A stretch of DNA of 64,000 nt from Desulfovibrio sp. A2 (GCF_000226255.1 NZ_AGFG01000070.1:62001-126000), one strand, 5' to 3'. Counted from the stretch's first letter, positions 1 to 8,827 are shown. A program made the numbers and translations. Notes: generated by a model from the sequence alone, not told the origin.

Positions 1-1
1 G

Positions 2-994
2 GGGCCCAACAACGAACTGGCCTACGCGGCCTCGCGCGGCATCAGCCGCGAGAGCCTTTCGGCCGACACGCTGTTCCTCAGTTCCGGGCCGGGCCTTGGC
101 AAGACGCACCTGATGCAGGCCGTGGGCCACGCCCTGTGCGGCGTCAGCAACCGCGCCGCGCCGCGCGTGGAGTACCTGACGGCGGAGGAATTCGCCACCC
201 GGCTCATCGCCGCCCTGAAGGCGCGCGAGGTGGACCGCTTCAAGGCCCGCTACCGCGACGTGGACGTGCTGCTGCTGGAAGACGTGCATTTCCTGCAAGG
301 CAAGGAACGCATGCAGGACGAGGTGCTGGCCACGGTGAAGGCCCTGAAGTCGCGCGGCAGCCGCGTGGTGCTTTCCAGCTCCTTCGCCCCGCGCGACCTC
401 AAGAACCTGGACACCCAGCTGGTGTCCCGGTTCTGCTCCGGCTTTCTCGCCCACATCGACAAGCCCGGCTTCGAAACGCGCCGCCGCATCCTGTGCGAGA
501 AGGCGCGCCTGCACCAGGTGATGCTGCCCGACAACGTCACCGACCTTCTGGCCGACCGCATCCGCTCGGACGTGCGCCAGATCGAAAGCTGCCTGCACAA
601 CCTGGTGCTGAAGGCCAAGCTGCTGAACCGGCAGATTTCCATGGAGATGGCCTGGGAAGTGCTTGGCCACTACGCCCAGCAGGAAGTGGTCATGGACTTC
701 GAGGGCATCGTGCGCAAGGTGTGCGAAGGCTTCGGCATTTCGCCGCAGCAGCTCAATTCGCGCAGCCGCAAGCGCGAATACGTGGTTGCCCGCAACTCCG
801 TGTTCTACCTTGCCCGCAAGCACACCGAACTTTCGCTGAAGGAGATTGGCGACCGCTTCAGCCGCCGCCATTCCACGGTGCTGAAGGGCATCACCTCCAT
901 TGAGCGCGAGATGAGCCGCGAAACGCCCTTGGGCCGCCAGGTGTCCAACACCCTGTCGCTCATCGAGCGCAACGGTCGAATTACCTACCCCTGA
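2..994 (+). CDS. dnaA: DnaA-type replication initiator, 5' end cut by window
   Basis: AAA+ ATPase of the chromosomal replication initiator family; 330 codons are visible and the N-terminal domains lie outside the window. Walker A is GPGLGKT (visible residues 29-35), Walker B is LLLEDVHF (about 90-97), sensor I is [10 protein letters not shown]. The C-terminal helix-turn-helix region reads [14 protein letters not shown]. In classical DnaA this reads close to EIGDAFGGRDHTTVL, so the box-recognition loop here is one residue shorter and lacks the usual Asp. Together with neighbours that are not dnaN/recF, this suggests a second DnaA paralogue rather than the oriC-linked gene. A strong terminator follows at 1044-1079. 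Confidence 0.85.
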   Translation, partial: GPNNELAYAASRGISRESLSADTLFLSSGPGLGKTHLMQAVGHALCGVSNRAAPRVEYLTAEEFATRLIAALKAREVDRFKARYRDVDVLLLEDVHFLQGKERMQDEVLATVKALKSRGSRVVLSSSFAPRDLKNLDTQLVSRFCSGFLAHIDKPGFETRRRILCEKARLHQVMLPDNVTDLLADRIRSDVRQIESCLHNLVLKAKLLNRQISMEMAWEVLGHYAQQEVVMDFEGIVRKVCEGFGISPQQLNSRSRKREYVVARNSVFYLARKHTELSLKEIGDRFSRRHSTVLKGITSIEREMSRETPLGRQVSNTLSLIERNGRITYP

Positions 995-1043
995 CCATGG
1001 GGGGGCCGCCGCGCATGCGGTCGGCAGGGCGCATGCCATCACG

Positions 1044-1079
1044 GCGGCGCGGGCCTCCCCGGTCCGCGCCGCTTTTTTT
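1044..1079 (+). terminator. Rho-independent terminator after dnaA-like gene
   Basis: A perfect 9-bp GC-rich stem (GCGGCGCGG at 1044-1052, CCGCGCCGC at 1064-1072) is followed directly by seven T residues. It lies 49 bases after the dnaA-like stop codon. Confidence 0.85.
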
Positions 1080-1267
1080 CGCGCCCCCGAGCGGCCCCCC
1101 CCGAGCAGTCCCGCGAGCAGGCAGACCAACGGACGCGGCGCTCGGATGCCTTCGGCCTCACAGGCTTTTCATTTACGGCACGCTGGGGTATCGCAATGCT
1201 TCCCCCAGCGATGGAGAGCGCCACTGCACGATGCGGGGGCGCTGTAGCACAACAGGAGGACCGGACG

Positions 1268-1822
1268 ATGCAGCAACCGCCCTACAAGGAAATCGCGCCA
1301 CGCCTGGCCGGGCTGCGCGACGCCTGTGGCTTCTCGCAGCAGGAACTGGCGGACAAGGTGGGTGTCACCGCCGCCGAGGTTGCCCGCTTCGAAAGCGGCG
1401 AGGTGGAGATTCCGGTGAGCTTTCTCACCGACGTGGCCCGCGAGTGCGGGGTGGACCTGACGGCCCTCATTTCCGGCGGCGACGCCCACCTGCACGGGTA
1501 CAGCCTGGTGCGCAAGGGCGAGGGCCTTTCGGTGCAACGCCGCAAGGACTACGACTACTGGAACCTGGCCTCGCGCTTCACCAGCCGGCGCATGGAGCCG
1601 TTTCTGGTGCGCGTGCCGCCCAAGGAAGAAAAGGACCTGGTGTTCAACTACCATCGCGGCCAGGAATTCATCTACATCCTGGAAGGCCGCCTGGAGATAT
1701 GGCTGAACGACGCGCGCCACGTGCTGGCCGCGGGCGACAGTCTGTACTTCAGTTCGCGCATCCCGCACGCCTTGCGCGGCCTTGACGGCGCGGACGCGGT
1801 ATTTCTGGACGTGATTAGCTAG
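1268..1822 (+). CDS. XRE-family regulator with C-terminal cupin domain
   Basis: 184-residue transcriptional regulator. Residues about 8-65 form an XRE/Cro-type helix-turn-helix (GFSQQELADKVGVTAAEVAR); residues about 105-180 form a cupin-2 barrel (HRGQEFIYILEGRLEIW, then an HALRG strand). The cupin in such regulators usually senses a small ligand. ATG at 1268 is preferred over 1196 because an AGGAGG-like site sits just upstream (1256-1261) and the helix-turn-helix starts right after it. The gene lies directly before an acyl-CoA synthetase on the same strand, so it probably regulates that gene; its ligand may be the acid or acyl-CoA handled there (inference). Confidence 0.85.
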   Translation: MQQPPYKEIAPRLAGLRDACGFSQQELADKVGVTAAEVARFESGEVEIPVSFLTDVARECGVDLTALISGGDAHLHGYSLVRKGEGLSVQRRKDYDYWNLASRFTSRRMEPFLVRVPPKEEKDLVFNYHRGQEFIYILEGRLEIWLNDARHVLAAGDSLYFSSRIPHALRGLDGADAVFLDVIS

Positions 1823-1851
1823 GGCTTGTTTTCCGGCAGGAAAACAAGCCC
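1822..1851 (+). repeat. Perfect 13-bp hairpin overlapping stop codon (attenuator or terminator candidate)
   Basis: GGGCTTGTTTTCC at 1822-1834 pairs perfectly with GGAAAACAAGCCC at 1839-1851 around a GGCA loop. The left arm begins on the last base of the XRE-cupin stop codon. Only a short TT follows, so it may be a weak terminator, an mRNA-stability element or an attenuator between the regulator and the ligase gene. Confidence 0.7.
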
Positions 1852-1966
1852 TTCGGGCCAAACCCGCTGTCACGCCGCAGGAAACGCCCCCACCGCCAAA
1901 ATGGGGCGCGCCGTACACGCCATCAGTCAACAAGCCCGCAAGGGATTGCTTCGCAGGGATGTACCC

Positions 1967-3640
1967 ATGACCTACACGACCAAATTCACCGCCAGGGATT
2001 ACAAGGAATTCTGCGCCAAATTCAGTAACGACGCCCCGGACACCTTCAACTTCGCGTTCGACGTGCTGGACCGCATCGCGGCGGCCGACCCCGAACGGTT
2101 GTGCGTCGCCCACGTGGACGATGCGGGCGTGCGGCGTGACTACACCTTCGCGTGGATGGCCGAGGCCTCCGCCAAGCTGGCCAACGCGCTGCGCTTGCAG
2201 GGCATCCGCAAGGGCGACCGGGTGATGCTGGTGCTGTACCGGCGCATCGAGTTCTGGGTGTCCATGCTGGCCCTGCACCGGCTGGGCGCGGTGGCCATTC
2301 CCGCCCCGGCGCAGCTCACCCCCAAGGACATCGTGTTCCGCGTGGAGCGCGCCAAGACCAAGTGTCTCATCGTCGACCACTCCATCACCGACCGCGTGGA
2401 GGCCGCCCGGCCCGACTGTCCCGGCCTTGCCGTATGCGTGCAGGTGGGGGGCGATGCGCTGCCGCGCGGCTGGGTGGACTACGACACCATCTTCACCCCG
2501 GCCGAGGCGAAGTTCCCCCGTCCGGAAAGTCCGCTGGAATTCGCGGGCGGTGAAGACCCGCTGCTGATCTTCTTCTCGTCCGGCACCACGGGCATGCCCA
2601 AGATGGTGGAGCACGTGCACACCTACCCGCTGGGCCACCTGCTGACCGGCATGTACTGGCACGACCTGGTGCCCAGCGACCTGCACCTGACCCTGGCCGA
2701 CACCGGGTGGGGCAAGGCGGTGTGGGGCAAGTTCTACGGCCAGTGGATGGCCGGGGCCTCGGTGTTCGTCTACGACTTCCGGGGCAAGTTCGACCCGGCG
2801 GCCCTGCTGGGCGTGCTGGCCGACCACGCCGTGACCACCTTTTGCGCGCCGCCCACCGTGTACCGCTTTCTGGTCCGGCAGGACCTGTCCGCCTTCGACC
2901 TCTCGAAGCTGCGCCATTGCACCACGGCGGGCGAACTGCTGAACGACAGCGTGTTCCACGACTGGAAGGCCGCCACCGGGCTTCCCATCCACGAGGGGTA
3001 CGGCCAGACCGAAACCACGCTGCAGATCGCCACGCTGCCGTGCATGGAGCCCAAGCCCGGCTCCATCGGCCGCCCCATGCCCGGCTGGGACGTGGTGCTC
3101 AAGGACGCCGCGGGCAACATCTGCCCCCCCGGCGAGGAAGGCGAAATCTGCGTGCGCGTGGCCGAGGGGCTGCCCGTGGGGCTGTTCCGCGGCTATCTCG
3201 AAGAGCCGGAAAAGACCGCCTCGGTCCTGTTCGGCGGCTACTACCACACCGGCGACAAGGCCTGGATGGACGAAGACGGCTACTACTGGTTCCTGGGCCG
3301 CGTGGATGACCTGATCAAGAGCTCCGGCTACCGCATCGGACCGTTCGAGGTGGAAAGCGCCCTGGTGGCCCACCCCGCCGTGGTGGAAGCCGCCGTGACC
3401 GGCGTGCCCGACCCGCTGCGCGGACAGGCCGTAAAGGCCACCGTGGTGCTGGCCGCTGGCTATACCGCCTCGGAGGCGTTGACCAAGGAGCTTCAGGACC
3501 ACGTGAAGAAGGTGACCGCGCCGTACAAGTACCCGCGCATCATCGACTACGTGGCGGAACTGCCCAAGACCATCAGCGGCAAGATCAAGCGCGCCGAAAT
3601 CCGCGAACGCGACCAGCAGGCCGGTGGGCCTGGGGCGTAG
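1967..3640 (+). CDS. AMP-dependent acyl-CoA synthetase
   Basis: 557-residue ANL-superfamily ligase that activates a carboxylic acid to acyl-AMP and then acyl-CoA. Visible motifs: the P-loop-like SSGTTGMPK, the A5-type YGQTETT, the hinge GRVDDLIKSSGYRIGPFEVES region, and the C-terminal catalytic Lys in PKTISGKIKR. Length and motifs fit the acetyl-/medium-chain acyl-CoA synthetase group; the substrate cannot be told from sequence. The open frame extends upstream to 1826, but ATG 1967 begins a typical N-terminus (MTYTTKFTARDYKEF). It is preceded by an XRE-cupin regulator that likely controls it. Confidence 0.85.
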   Translation: MTYTTKFTARDYKEFCAKFSNDAPDTFNFAFDVLDRIAAADPERLCVAHVDDAGVRRDYTFAWMAEASAKLANALRLQGIRKGDRVMLVLYRRIEFWVSMLALHRLGAVAIPAPAQLTPKDIVFRVERAKTKCLIVDHSITDRVEAARPDCPGLAVCVQVGGDALPRGWVDYDTIFTPAEAKFPRPESPLEFAGGEDPLLIFFSSGTTGMPKMVEHVHTYPLGHLLTGMYWHDLVPSDLHLTLADTGWGKAVWGKFYGQWMAGASVFVYDFRGKFDPAALLGVLADHAVTTFCAPPTVYRFLVRQDLSAFDLSKLRHCTTAGELLNDSVFHDWKAATGLPIHEGYGQTETTLQIATLPCMEPKPGSIGRPMPGWDVVLKDAAGNICPPGEEGEICVRVAEGLPVGLFRGYLEEPEKTASVLFGGYYHTGDKAWMDEDGYYWFLGRVDDLIKSSGYRIGPFEVESALVAHPAVVEAAVTGVPDPLRGQAVKATVVLAAGYTASEALTKELQDHVKKVTAPYKYPRIIDYVAELPKTISGKIKRAEIRERDQQAGGPGA

Positions 3641-3670
3641 CGGAGTGGTTTTTTTGTAAGCCTCCGGCGG

Positions 3671-3742
3671 GCAGGGGACGGTGCGCGTTGCGATCGCCAT
3701 CCGTAATGCTCGAAGACGCGCATAACGGCTGCCGTCCCCTGC
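3671..3742. repeat. Large inverted repeat between convergent genes
   Basis: GCAGGGGACGG (3671-3681) is the exact reverse complement of CCGTCCCCTGC (3732-3742). An inner pair, TGCGCGT (3682-3688) and ACGCGCA (3716-3722), can extend the structure. It lies in the convergent gap 3641-3940, which holds three consecutive hairpins and no gene. Confidence 0.6.
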
Positions 3743-3752
3743 ACCCCTTCAA

Positions 3753-3796
3753 GGGAAAGAAAAGATGGGGAGAAGGCGATACGCCTTCTCCCCATC
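3753..3796 (-). terminator. Terminator hairpin for the YcaO gene
   Basis: GATGGGGAGAAGGCG (3764-3778) and CGCCTTCTCCCCATC (3782-3796) form a perfect 15-bp stem with a 3-base loop. Read on the minus strand it is followed by TTTTCTTTCCC, so it suits termination of the minus-strand ycaO transcript arriving from 3941. Confidence 0.65.
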
Positions 3797-3873
3797 CTCG
3801 TAATGTTCTGGCTATGTTTGCGTGTTGTTGTGACCAGCCCTACCCCAATTAAAAAGTTTGGGAGGATGGGGGT

Positions 3874-3913
3874 CCGGGGGAAGGAACCTTTTTTAAAAGG
3901 TTCCTTCCCCCGG
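3874..3913. repeat. 19-bp perfect palindrome, bidirectional terminator-like
   Basis: CCGGGGGAAGGAACCTTTT (3874-3892) and its exact complement (3895-3913) flank a TT loop. The T and A runs at the tip could act in both directions. Elements with this GGGGGAAGGAACCTT / AAGGTTCCTTCCCCC core are, from memory, widespread between genes in Desulfovibrio; copy number was not checked. Confidence 0.7.
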
Positions 3914-3940
3914 TTACTTCTTTGTACTTTTCCCGCATCT

Positions 3941-5695
3941 CTACCCTGCTTGGGCCTGCAATTCCGCAAGATGGGTGCGGGCGAAGTCGAGGGAGGGATC
4001 GATTTCCAGGGCGGCTTCCAGCAGGTGCGCGGCGGTGTCGGCATCGCCGAGGAACTTGTGGCACAGGCCCAGGTTGGCGAGGTCGATGACCGAGCCCTTG
4101 TCCAGGCGCAGCACGCTTTCGAAGTTGGCGGCGGCCCGGGTGTAGTCGCCCAGCTTGAAGTGGCACACGCCGCGCAGGTTGAAATATTCCTTCATTTCGG
4201 GGCAGGCGGCCACGGCGCGGTCCAGGCCGGGCAGGGCGGCGGCCCAGTCCTGGGCCAGGGTGTGCACGTAGGCGGCGTAGAAGGCGGCAAGGCCGCGCGA
4301 GTCGGCATCGGGCTGCAGGGGTTCGCTGATCTCGAACCACTGGCGCGCCTCGTCCATGGCTTCGCCGCGCAGGGCCAGCATGCCCCGGAAAAACGGCACG
4401 AAGTGCGCGCCGGGGTACAGTTCCTCCAGCACCTCAAGGCCTTGCAGGGCGGTTTCGGCGTCAGCCTCCTCGCTCAGGATGCGGCCGACGAAAAGACCGA
4501 TGGAGGCGTTCTTGTCCCGTTCGCGAAAGCGGAACCCCGGCACGATGTTGTAATGGGTGGGCACGCCCACGGCCGGGTTCTTCGTGGAGATGGACAGCAG
4601 GGAGTAGCCCTGCTGCGCGAGGCCGTCGGAAAGGGTGGTCAGCTCGCGCAGGATGTCGTCCGATTCCACGCTGGGCAGCGAGGACAGCGGCACCACGGGG
4701 CCGCGCCGCAGCCATTCGATGTCTTCCAGCCGTTCGTACTTGGGCAGGCCGGATGCCTCGTAGCAGGCCCCGGTGATGAAATCCCCGGCGAGTTGGGCGA
4801 TTTCGGTCAGGGCGCGCACGGCGGCCTTGACCGGGGTGGCGGCGGTGCCTGCGGTGTACACGATTTCCGAGCGGGCCGGGAAGGTGGCCGGGTCCCAGGC
4901 CACCGCGCCCACGGTGGGCACGGGCAGGCCCAGGGAAAAATCCTTCAGCACCACCTGCACGCCGTGGCGGGCAAAGCGGTCAAGCAGGTCGCGCAGCACG
5001 GCGTCGTCGCCGGAGCCTGCGGGGGAAATGTCGATGGTGGGCAGTTCGGGCATGGTCTGGTCGATGACGCAGCACACGTGGCGCTCCACCAGCTCGCACG
5101 CGCCCTGGAGGATGGATTCCTCCTCGGTGTTGCCCGCCGACGAACCGTTGAATTCGCCCAGCTTCTTGAACCAGTCCAGCGGCAGCCACACCTCGCGGCC
5201 TTCGCTGCCCTCGCGCGGGATGATCGTGGCCGGGAAGAATTTCCAGCGGATCAGGTCCAGCGCGCGCACGGCGAGCTCCGGCGCGATGGGGTCGTGCACC
5301 GACTTGGCGATTTCCTGCACGGGCAGCAGGGCGTCGCCGAAGCGGGCCCGCGCCTCGCTCCAGGTGGCCTCGACCATGCCGGGCATGTCGCGCCAGAAGG
5401 TGAAGAAGCTGTAGCGCTCCATCAGTTCCATCAGGGCCGATGCCTCTGCCTGCTCCACCGACGCGCCCTTGCCCATCTGCTTGCGGGTGGGCATGACGCG
5501 CTTGGCGTCGGCCCCGCACATGCTGAGAAACACGGGAATGCCCAGCCGGTCCACGTCCACGCGGCGGGTTTCGGCAAGGATGTCCACGTCGAGGCTGGCA
5601 AGGCGTTCGCGCACGCGGCGTACGGTTTCCACCGGAGAGGTGGCCTTGTCCTGATCCTTGGTATAGCCCTTGGGGCAGGGGGAGAGCTTGATCAT
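3941..5695 (-). CDS. ycaO: YcaO-domain protein with C-terminal TPR repeats
   Basis: 584 residues. The N-terminal two thirds is a YcaO ATP-dependent cyclodehydratase-type domain with the family segments GKGASVEQAEASALMELMER and AGNTEEESILQGACELVERH, whose Glu residues normally bind Mg-ATP. The last 170 or so residues form TPR-like helical repeats (FNLRGVCHFKLGDYTRAAANF and following). No TfuA protein, precursor peptide or dehydrogenase is adjacent, and the C-terminus is not a PxPxP tail, so it resembles E. coli YcaO (linked to ribosomal protein S12 methylthiolation) more than an azoline-forming RiPP enzyme. Start ATG 5695 gives MIKLSPCPKGYTKDQDK, a typical beginning. A methyltransferase gene lies just upstream on the same strand. 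Confidence 0.8.
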   Translation of the reverse strand: MIKLSPCPKGYTKDQDKATSPVETVRRVRERLASLDVDILAETRRVDVDRLGIPVFLSMCGADAKRVMPTRKQMGKGASVEQAEASALMELMERYSFFTFWRDMPGMVEATWSEARARFGDALLPVQEIAKSVHDPIAPELAVRALDLIRWKFFPATIIPREGSEGREVWLPLDWFKKLGEFNGSSAGNTEEESILQGACELVERHVCCVIDQTMPELPTIDISPAGSGDDAVLRDLLDRFARHGVQVVLKDFSLGLPVPTVGAVAWDPATFPARSEIVYTAGTAATPVKAAVRALTEIAQLAGDFITGACYEASGLPKYERLEDIEWLRRGPVVPLSSLPSVESDDILRELTTLSDGLAQQGYSLLSISTKNPAVGVPTHYNIVPGFRFRERDKNASIGLFVGRILSEEADAETALQGLEVLEELYPGAHFVPFFRGMLALRGEAMDEARQWFEISEPLQPDADSRGLAAFYAAYVHTLAQDWAAALPGLDRAVAACPEMKEYFNLRGVCHFKLGDYTRAAANFESVLRLDKGSVIDLANLGLCHKFLGDADTAAHLLEAALEIDPSLDFARTHLAELQAQAG

Positions 5696-5814
5696 GCGCA
5701 GGTCCGTGATGGTCTTGTGATGATATGGGGCGGCATGTCCGGCGGGCGGAAGCGGCCGTGGTCCGTCAGGATCGGGGATGGCCCGGAGCTTCGGGCAGGG
5801 ACCGGGCCGGGGCG

Positions 5815-6612
5815 TTACGCCGTGGCCCCGGGGGCCGCGCCGGAGCGCTTGGGGGTGAGCCGGTGCACCAGGAACAGGCGGCGTTCCTCCTGCCCGTCGT
5901 CGCCGGTGGACTTGATGCCCACGGGCTGCTCGGCCACGTCGAAGTCGCGCCCGGCCAGCTTCAGGAAGTGCGCGGCCTTGCGGCGCTTGTCGGTGCACAG
6001 CATGGCCTGCCCGCCTGCGGCCACGTGCCGGGCCAGGAACTTGGCCAGCGGGCGGTGCAGGTCTTCCAGATACAGGATCTCGGCACCGGCGATGACGTCG
6101 TAGCGGGTGTCCAGCCGCGCAGCGGTGATGTCGCAGCGGCGCACCTCCACCCGGTCGGCCAGGCCGTTGCGCAGCACGTTGATGCGCGCGAAGAGCAGGG
6201 CGTCGTCGTTCACGTCGGTGATGGTCACGCGGGCAAAGCCGTACCGCGCGGCGATGAGGCCGGTGACGCCGCAGCCCGCGCCGACTTCCAGCAGGCTCTT
6301 GCCCGCCGGGTCCAGCTTGCGCAGAAAGCGCCCCAGCAGGAACGAGGCGGGCCATATCTTGGCCCACAGGGGCAGGTCGCGCAGCGGATCCTTGATGGCG
6401 TTGGCGGCGATGAGCCGGTCGAGGTGGCCGGTCATGTTGCGGATTTGCAGGATTTCCAGGGGCGCGTCGTCCACGGTGAGGGTTTCGAAGCCCACCTCGT
6501 AGCGTTCGCGCGCCGTGGCCAGCAGGCGTTCCAGCTCTGCGGCGTGCGCGTCCGGAGAGGCGTTCGGCGATGCGGTCATATCGTGTGCCGGGGTTTCCGG
6601 TTGTGCGGTCAT
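5815..6612 (-). CDS. Class I SAM-dependent methyltransferase
   Basis: 265 residues with a Rossmann SAM-binding domain: motif I is LLEVGAGCGVTG, the acidic strand-2 end is VTITDVND, and the post-motif region is DVIAGAEILYLEDLHRP. The layout resembles the protein-lysine methyltransferase/METTL16-like branch (inference). ATG 6612 was chosen because GGAAAGGA precedes it at good spacing; the open frame runs upstream to 6771 without a likely start. It is 119 bases upstream of ycaO on the same strand and may be cotranscribed with it, in which case the two could modify a common target; this is only positional evidence. Confidence 0.75.
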   Translation of the reverse strand: MTAQPETPAHDMTASPNASPDAHAAELERLLATARERYEVGFETLTVDDAPLEILQIRNMTGHLDRLIAANAIKDPLRDLPLWAKIWPASFLLGRFLRKLDPAGKSLLEVGAGCGVTGLIAARYGFARVTITDVNDDALLFARINVLRNGLADRVEVRRCDITAARLDTRYDVIAGAEILYLEDLHRPLAKFLARHVAAGGQAMLCTDKRRKAAHFLKLAGRDFDVAEQPVGIKSTGDDGQEERRLFLVHRLTPKRSGAAPGATA

Positions 6613-6876
6613 GCTCTGTCCTTTCCAAGCAGGTGTGGTCTGGTGCGATCTCGCGACTGCCAAGGCCGGTTGCCGTGGGGCACGCCGGGGCAGGGCCGGG
6701 CACGAACATCCGGTAAGGTCCGGATGCCGGTGGCCGCAAGGGCAGCGAACGGTGGCGCGTCCGGAGTTCATGCCTCAAGCGGGCGGGCAGCGCAAGCGAG
6801 GCAAGGGTAAGCACGCGCTTGCGAGCGGCGTCGGCGGGGCACAGGCGCGCGGTACGCGCGCGGGACGCCGGATGGA

Positions 6877-7542
6877 CTATTCGGCGGGTGCGGCGTCGGT
6901 TTCCTGGTCCGGCCGATCTGGGGGCCGATCTGGGGGCCGCGTCGTTGCCTGCGCCGGGGACGGCCGCGAGGCGGCATCAGCAGCGAGCCGCTCTTGCGCG
7001 TCCTTGCCCGCACTTCGCACAGGCATGTCATTGTTTTCGAGCCGCTTGCGCATCTCCACCGCCACCAGCCGCACGAAGCCGCCATCCACCGACATTGCCC
7101 GGATGTCCCGGCGCAGTTCGCGGTAGCCGTGCTCCTTGTAGAAATCAAGGGCGTTGAGCGAGGCGGTCAGGCGCAGTTCCGGCCAGCCCTGCTCCACCGC
7201 CCGGCGCTCCAGTTCGCGCAGCAGCGCGCCGCCGGTGCCGGGCGGGGCCTGCGGCGCGGCATACAGGTAGGCCACCTCGTCACCGCGCAGCGCGCCGAAG
7301 CCGACGATACGGGCGAGGCTGGCCGCCGGGCCGCCGCCGGTCACCGCTTCGGCCACCAGAAACGGGTTCATGCCCCGCGCAAGGTCGCGCCGGAACTGCG
7401 CCTCGTCGCGCCCCGCGCACCACGCGGCCAGTTGCTCCGCGTCGTAGCTGCGCGCCGCCTTGCCGTGGATGGCCGTGTGGAACACGGCGGTCACGGCGGC
7501 GGCGTCTTCCGGGGTGGCAAGGCGAAGGGCAAGGCGTGACAT
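6877..7542 (-). CDS. GNAT family N-acetyltransferase
   Basis: 221 residues. The GNAT fold is recognised from the N-terminal LRLATPEDAAAVTAVF strand-helix, the motif A region AYLYAAPQAPPGTGGALLRELE (acetyl-CoA pyrophosphate loop), and the C-terminal LNALDFYKEHGYRE element. The last 40 residues are a low-complexity Pro/Asp/Arg tail containing two tandem PPDRPPDRPD-like units, encoded by a short direct repeat near 6905-6940. ATG 7542 has AGGA eight bases upstream. The substrate is unknown. Confidence 0.75.
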   Translation of the reverse strand: MSRLALRLATPEDAAAVTAVFHTAIHGKAARSYDAEQLAAWCAGRDEAQFRRDLARGMNPFLVAEAVTGGGPAASLARIVGFGALRGDEVAYLYAAPQAPPGTGGALLRELERRAVEQGWPELRLTASLNALDFYKEHGYRELRRDIRAMSVDGGFVRLVAVEMRKRLENNDMPVRSAGKDAQERLAADAASRPSPAQATTRPPDRPPDRPDQETDAAPAE

Positions 7543-7816
7543 GTGGCGTCCTGCGGCTGGAGATGATGGATACGGCATATGCCGTGGAGCGCCGGTGAGC
7601 AACTGCTTTGCGGGAGGCGGTGGATGCTCGTGGGGGGGGCGCGGATGGGGCCGCAGTGGCAGGATGGCGATGCACTGGCGGGCGACAGAGGGAAGGGCCG
7701 GGGATGGCGGCCATGGCCGGGGCAGGTCCGGCGGCAGAAGGGGGCGGGCCGGGAGGATGCGGGTGCACCGGAACGGTTGGGGCGGCACGCCTTCCCAATG
7801 GTGCCTTGCCGCCGTC

Positions 7817-7846
7817 AAAAACGACGAAAGCCGCCCTGCGGCGGCC
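7817..7846 (-). terminator. Terminator downstream of tRNA-Gly
   Basis: Stem GCCGCC (7830-7835) / GGCGGC (7840-7845) with a 4-base loop; on the minus strand it is followed by TTTCGTCGTTTTT. It lies 27 bases after the tRNA-Gly 3' end at 7873. Confidence 0.7.
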
Positions 7847-7869
7847 TTCCGTGCCCCTGCGGGGCGAAA

Positions 7870-7947
<78 letters not shown>

Positions 7948-8270
7948 CCTTTCGGGCGGCACGCGGAGCGGGGCGAAGCCGCCGTTCCCTCGTGCGGAGG
8001 GAGAGCTACCCTTTTTGGCGGGGGGTTGTCAACAAGATTGCGGGGGAAAGTTTTTGCGGAACGACTCCTCTTGCAGTTCCTGCAACGTGACGGCAATTGC
8101 CAGGCCGCGTGGAGGCGCTGCCTGGCGTTTCGACGCGCGCGGAGAAAAGGCGTAGACTGGATAAGCTCCATCACAATGGGGCGGTAAGCCGGGCGGGGAC
8201 AGAATTCGGCCATCGCTGCCGTCAGGTCGGGGCTGTCCGGCGCGTAACGCCGTAACGGGAGGACGAGAGC
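7948..8270. other. Intergenic region between tRNA-Gly and DUF302 gene
   Basis: About 320 bases without a convincing gene. It should contain the minus-strand promoter of the tRNA-Gly at 7873 and the plus-strand promoter of the DUF302 gene. I see no strong promoter match. A ribosome-binding site GGGAGGACGAG sits just before 8271. Confidence 0.4.
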
Positions 8271-8672
8271 ATGGAAAGCACCAAGGGCGAGGGGCTGGTT
8301 CATCTGGTCTGCCAGGGAACCGTGGACGAGGTTTGGGAACGGCTGCTGGGTGCGCTGGGCAACATGAACGTACCCGTGTTCTGCACCGTGGATCACGAGG
8401 CCAACTCGGAGGAAGCCGGTCTGCGCATGCCAGCCACGCGGGTGGTCATCTTCGGCAACCCCGCCGTGGGCACGCTGCTGATGCTCGAAGCGCCGACCAT
8501 TGCCATGGACCTGCCCCTACGCATGCTGGTGCATGAGGTCGATGGTGTCGCCATGTTGTCCTACGCGCGGCCGGAAGCATTGGCCGCACGGCATGGCATT
8601 GCCCCTTCCTTCACCCCCGTGGTCAAGGTGGCCACGTTCATGCGCGGGCTGGCGGAATCCGTGCGAGGCTAG
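8271..8672 (+). CDS. DUF302 domain protein
   Basis: 133 residues, essentially a single DUF302 domain. The hallmark is the central TRVVIFGNPAVGTLLMLEAP segment followed by DLPLRMLVHEVDG. DUF302 proteins are small alpha/beta proteins of unsettled function. There is no signal peptide, so it is probably cytoplasmic. ATG 8271 has GGGAGGACGAG upstream. The gene stands alone on the plus strand inside a cluster of minus-strand tRNA genes, with a hairpin (8720-8744) after it. Confidence 0.75.
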   Translation: MESTKGEGLVHLVCQGTVDEVWERLLGALGNMNVPVFCTVDHEANSEEAGLRMPATRVVIFGNPAVGTLLMLEAPTIAMDLPLRMLVHEVDGVAMLSYARPEALAARHGIAPSFTPVVKVATFMRGLAESVRG

Positions 8673-8719
8673 CCGCAAGGCGCGCCGGATGGCCTGTTTC
8701 GACGTTTCGGACAGCAAGA

Positions 8720-8744
8720 AGCCCCCATGCGGAGCACGGGGGCT
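8720..8744. terminator. Hairpin between DUF302 gene and tRNA-Gly(CCC)
   Basis: AGCCCCC (8720-8726) and GGGGGCT (8738-8744) pair perfectly. It sits between convergent transcripts and could end both; on the minus strand TTCTTGC follows. Confidence 0.5.
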
Positions 8745-8752
8745 ATGATTTC

Positions 8753-8827
8753 TGGAGCGGGAAACGGGATTTGAACCCGCAACCTTCAGCTTGGGAAGCT
8801 GACACTCTACCGTTGAGTTATTCCCGC
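8753..8827 (-). tRNA. tRNA-Gly(CCC)
   Basis: A 75-nt cloverleaf with acceptor stem GCGGGAA/TTCCCGC, anticodon stem TCAGC/GCTGA, loop TTCCCAA (anticodon CCC), and an encoded CCA. It is the minor glycine isoacceptor beside the GCC copies. Confidence 0.93.

Noticed and set aside
1169..3700. An 843-codon minus-strand open frame opposite the acyl-CoA synthetase.
   Set aside because: Composition is typical of antisense frames in GC-rich coding DNA, and the plus-strand ligase carries all ANL motifs.
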